A DNA stretch of 64,000 bases from an uncultured Bacteroidales bacterium (GTDB lineage Bacteria > Bacteroidota > Bacteroidia > Bacteroidales > Muribaculaceae), in assembly GCA_902768435.1 (NCBI GenBank), contig CACXLJ010000002.1:67448-131447 (forward strand), read 5' to 3'. The position numbers and the translations under genes were made by a program. Under the pieces are notes generated by a model, which was not told where the DNA came from, ran no database searches, and saw only the letters and a list, made by a program, of their open reading frames with translations. Positions 61,463 to 64,000 of the stretch are shown piece after piece (the first letter of the stretch is position 1; every line of letters begins with the position of its first letter).

Positions 61463-64000
61463 TTATGCTTTTTCAACGGTTACGTTGAGCATGTAGTCGT
61501 CCATGTCAAGTTCCACACGCCCTGGAGCATTGTCCACGTCGGCCAGAGCAATGTCCACTGCCAGCACCTGACGGGCAATGTAGTCACTAAACTGCCGCAC
61601 TGCCGCCGCCACACGCTCGTCGGGACTGATGCGCACCACAATCTTGTCGGTGATATCAAAGTCCTTGCTCTTGCGCACGTTCTGAATGCGGTTCACCAGT
61701 TCGCGTGCCACGCCCTCGCGCTTGAGGTCGTCGGTGAGCGTGATGTCGAGCGCCACGGTGAGGTTGCCCTCGTTGGCCACGAGCCAGCCGGGAATGTCCT
61801 CGCTGATGATTTCCACATCGCCCGTTTCAACAGTTGCCTGCTGTCCGGCGATATCAAGGGTGATAGCCCCTTCCTGCTCAAAGCGGTTGATGTCGGGTTG
61901 CGGCAGGGTGGTGAGCGCCTGAGCCAGCGCCTTCATAATCTTACCATACTTGGGACCAAGTTTCTTGAAGTCGGGTTTCACGCGTTTCACGAGCACGCCC
62001 TCGTCGTTGCCCACATACTTGATTTCCTTCACATTCACCTCGTTGATGATGAGGTTGCCCACAGCCTCGATGGCGGTGCGCTGCTTCTCGTCGAGCACGG
62101 GAATCATGATCGAGGTGAGAGGCTGACGCACCTTGAGGTTCTTCTTGCGACGCAGCGAGAGCACCATCGAGGTGATGGTCTGTGCCATGTGCATGCGTTC
62201 CTCGAGAGCCTTGTCGATGACCTCAGGATTGGCCTTGGGATAGAGGGCCAAGTGCACCGAAGTGGTGCTGCCGGTGAGGTCGCGGTAGAGCATATCGCTG
62301 TAGAAGGGCGAGATGGGCGCCATGAGCAGCGACACGGTGGTGAGGCACTCATGCAGCGTGACATAGGCCGAAAGCTTGTCTTGCGTCATATCGCCACCCC
62401 AGAAGCGCTTGCGGTTGAGGCGCACATACCAGTTGCTGAGGTTCTCGTTGACAAAGTCGCTGATGGCGCGGGCCGCACGGGTGGGCTCGTAGTCATCAAG
62501 GTCGGCAGTAACTTGTGCCACAAGACTGTTGAGCAGCGAGATGATCCAACGGTCGATTTCGGAACGCTCGGCAATGGGCACAGTGGCTGTTGCGGGGTCG
62601 AAACCATCGACATTGGCATACAGGGCGAAGAACGAGTAGGTGTTGTAGAGCGTTCCGAAGAACTTGCGTGCCACCTCTTCCACGCCAGCCTCATCGAACT
62701 TGAGGTTGTCCCAAGGAGCCGAGTTGCTGATCATGTACCAGCGTAACGGGTCGCTGCCATACTTGTCGATAGCCATGAAGGGATCAACGGCATTGCCCAA
62801 TCGCTTGCTCATCTTGTTGCCATTCTTGTCGAGCACGAGACCGTTGGAGATGACCGACTTGTAGGCCACACTGTCGAACACCATGGTGGCGATAGCATGG
62901 AGCGTGAAGAACCATCCACGCGTCTGGTCCACACCCTCGGCGATGAAGTCGGCGGGATAGAACTTGCGCTCGTCCACGAGTTCCTTGTTCTCGAAGGGAT
63001 AGTGCAGCTGGGCGTAAGGCATAGCACCGCTGTCGAACCACACATCGATGAGGTCGAGTTCGCGTTTCATGGGTTTGCCACTGTCGCTCACGAGCACGAT
63101 GTCGTCGACATAGGGACGGTGGATGTCGATCTTGTTATAGTTTTCTTCGCTATAGTCGCCGGGAACAAAGCCTTTCTCCTTGTAGGGGTTCGACTTCATC
63201 ACGCCAGCGGCCACAGCCTTTTCGATTTCGTTGTAGAGTTCCTCGATGCTGCCAATGCACTTCTCTTCGCCATCGTCGTTGCGCCAGATGGGCAGCGGAG
63301 TGCCCCAGTAGCGGCTGCGGCTCAGGTTCCAGTCGTTGAGGTTCTCGAGCCACTTGCCAAAGCGGCCAGTGCCGGTGTGCTCGGGTTTCCACTTGATGGT
63401 GTGGTTGAGTTCCACCATACGATCACGGCAAGCGGTTGACTTGATGAACCAACTGTCGAGCGGATAGTAGAGGATGGGCTTGTCGGTGCGCCAGCAGTGC
63501 GGATAGTTGTGCACATGCTTCTCAATCTTGAAAGCAGTGCCATCCTGCTTCATGCGAATGCACATATAAATGTTCAGGTCCTCGTCCTTGTTGGCAGCAG
63601 CCTCGTCGTACTTGCCATTGACGGTGTATTTGGGATCATAGGCATTCTTGACAAAGGCGCCGGCATATTCCTTGTAGAGGTCGACATTCACGAAGTTCTT
63701 CACGAAGTCGGGGTCGAGGTCTTCGATGAGCCAATACTTGCCATCGAAGTCCACCATTGGGCGGGTTTCCATCTTCTTGTTGATGAGGAACAGGGCGGGA
63801 ATGCCTGCAGCACGAGCCACATTGGCGTCGTCGGCACCAAAGGTGGGAGCGATGTGCACCACGCCAGTACCGTCGTCGGTAGTGACGTAGTCACCCGGAA
63901 TCACGCGGAAACCGTTGTCGTTGCCAACAATCTGGTCGCCCACCTTGTCCACAGGTTTCACCCATGGGAAGAGCTGGTTGTAGTGGAGGCCGAGCAGGTC
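61463..64000 (-). CDS. ileS: Isoleucine--tRNA ligase, C-terminal ~845 residues (gene continues beyond right edge)
   Basis: The reading frame stays open to the last base (DLLGLHYNQLFPWVKPVDKVGDQ...), so the N-terminus with the HIGH motif lies outside. Visible parts are the remainder of the CP1 editing domain (GDYVTTDDGTGVVHIAPTFGADD), the WYFTLHA-type region with WFDSGAMPYAQLHYP, the KMSKS-loop variant KNGNKMSKRLGNAVDP and a long anticodon-binding and C-terminal domain. Editing-site residues TDDGTGVVH are intact. It charges tRNA-Ile and heads the run ileS-dksA-lspA-DUF4296. Confidence 0.95.
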   Translation of the reverse strand, partial: DLLGLHYNQLFPWVKPVDKVGDQIVGNDNGFRVIPGDYVTTDDGTGVVHIAPTFGADDANVARAAGIPALFLINKKMETRPMVDFDGKYWLIEDLDPDFVKNFVNVDLYKEYAGAFVKNAYDPKYTVNGKYDEAAANKDEDLNIYMCIRMKQDGTAFKIEKHVHNYPHCWRTDKPILYYPLDSWFIKSTACRDRMVELNHTIKWKPEHTGTGRFGKWLENLNDWNLSRSRYWGTPLPIWRNDDGEEKCIGSIEELYNEIEKAVAAGVMKSNPYKEKGFVPGDYSEENYNKIDIHRPYVDDIVLVSDSGKPMKRELDLIDVWFDSGAMPYAQLHYPFENKELVDERKFYPADFIAEGVDQTRGWFFTLHAIATMVFDSVAYKSVISNGLVLDKNGNKMSKRLGNAVDPFMAIDKYGSDPLRWYMISNSAPWDNLKFDEAGVEEVARKFFGTLYNTYSFFALYANVDGFDPATATVPIAERSEIDRWIISLLNSLVAQVTADLDDYEPTRAARAISDFVNENLSNWYVRLNRKRFWGGDMTQDKLSAYVTLHECLTTVSLLMAPISPFYSDMLYRDLTGSTTSVHLALYPKANPEVIDKALEERMHMAQTITSMVLSLRRKKNLKVRQPLTSIMIPVLDEKQRTAIEAVGNLIINEVNVKEIKYVGNDEGVLVKRVKPDFKKLGPKYGKIMKALAQALTTLPQPDINRFEQEGAITLDIAGQQATVETGDVEIISEDIPGWLVANEGNLTVALDITLTDDLKREGVARELVNRIQNVRKSKDFDITDKIVVRISPDERVAAAVRQFSDYIARQVLAVDIALADVDNAPGRVELDMDDYMLNVTVEKA

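Overview
The window reads as chromosomal DNA of a member of the Bacteroidales (Bacteroidota), probably from the Muribaculaceae/Prevotellaceae side. The basis is threefold: repeated TAnnTTTG -7 promoter boxes with no clear Shine-Dalgarno sequences; a complete bat (BatA-E) operon; and BspA-like leucine-rich surface proteins that end in type I dockerin-like repeats. Housekeeping genes look about 50-55% G+C by eye. Several accessory stretches are visibly AT-richer. Family-level placement is inference only.

Layout. 42-3863 is a giant BspA-like LRR/dockerin surface protein. It is followed by a terminator and a cluster of small hairpins (4111-4328). 4381-10844 is one tight operon under a textbook promoter: acyltransferase, membrane metallophosphoesterase, acyltransferase-3, Tex, MBL-fold hydrolase. 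10863-16168 (minus strand) holds a phosphoethanolamine-transferase-like enzyme coupled to a secreted protein of unknown role, an orphan Vsr endonuclease, a universal stress protein and a small HTH protein. 16280-25456 (minus) is a PAP2 phosphatase plus the aerotolerance operon moxR-DUF58-TM protein-batA-batB-batC-batD::batE, with BatD and BatE fused. 25800-27239 (minus) encodes a HU protein and a second HU domain fused through a membrane anchor to a LysM-like domain. glnS diverges from it.

29458-37119 is a tandem array of three dockerin-tagged surface proteins with one promoter and one terminator. Two are close paralogues with a shuffled middle; the third carries 16 DUF285-type repeats. It is followed by a four-copy tandem hairpin repeat (37200-37526) and tRNA-Arg(UCU). 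Next, an AT-rich cassette (ECF sigma factor, anti-sigma factor, TonB-plug-like secreted protein, two-domain retropepsin-like protease) lies between an intact thioredoxin gene and a ~130-bp duplicate of that gene's 5' end. A heparinase II/III-like protein and a small membrane protein follow.

44159-49052 is sppA-lpxK-pnp-thiL. 49134-50978 (minus) is dapF, ogt and a secreted FMN-binding protein with a flavinylation motif. 51181-57653 holds a threonylcarbamoyl-AMP synthase, a polyprenyl glycosylphosphotransferase, a ClC channel, fmt, an outer-membrane-barrel candidate and a FISUMP lipoprotein. 57682-64000 (minus) is lysA, a small coupled protein, a DUF4296 lipoprotein, lspA, a DksA-like protein with a degenerate zinc finger, and ileS running off the right edge.

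The most interesting points are the sigma/anti-sigma/plug/protease cassette bounded by duplicated thioredoxin DNA, the dockerin-LRR array with homogenised C-terminal tags, the HU-membrane-LysM protein as a possible nucleoid-envelope tether, and the tandem hairpin array beside the tRNA gene.
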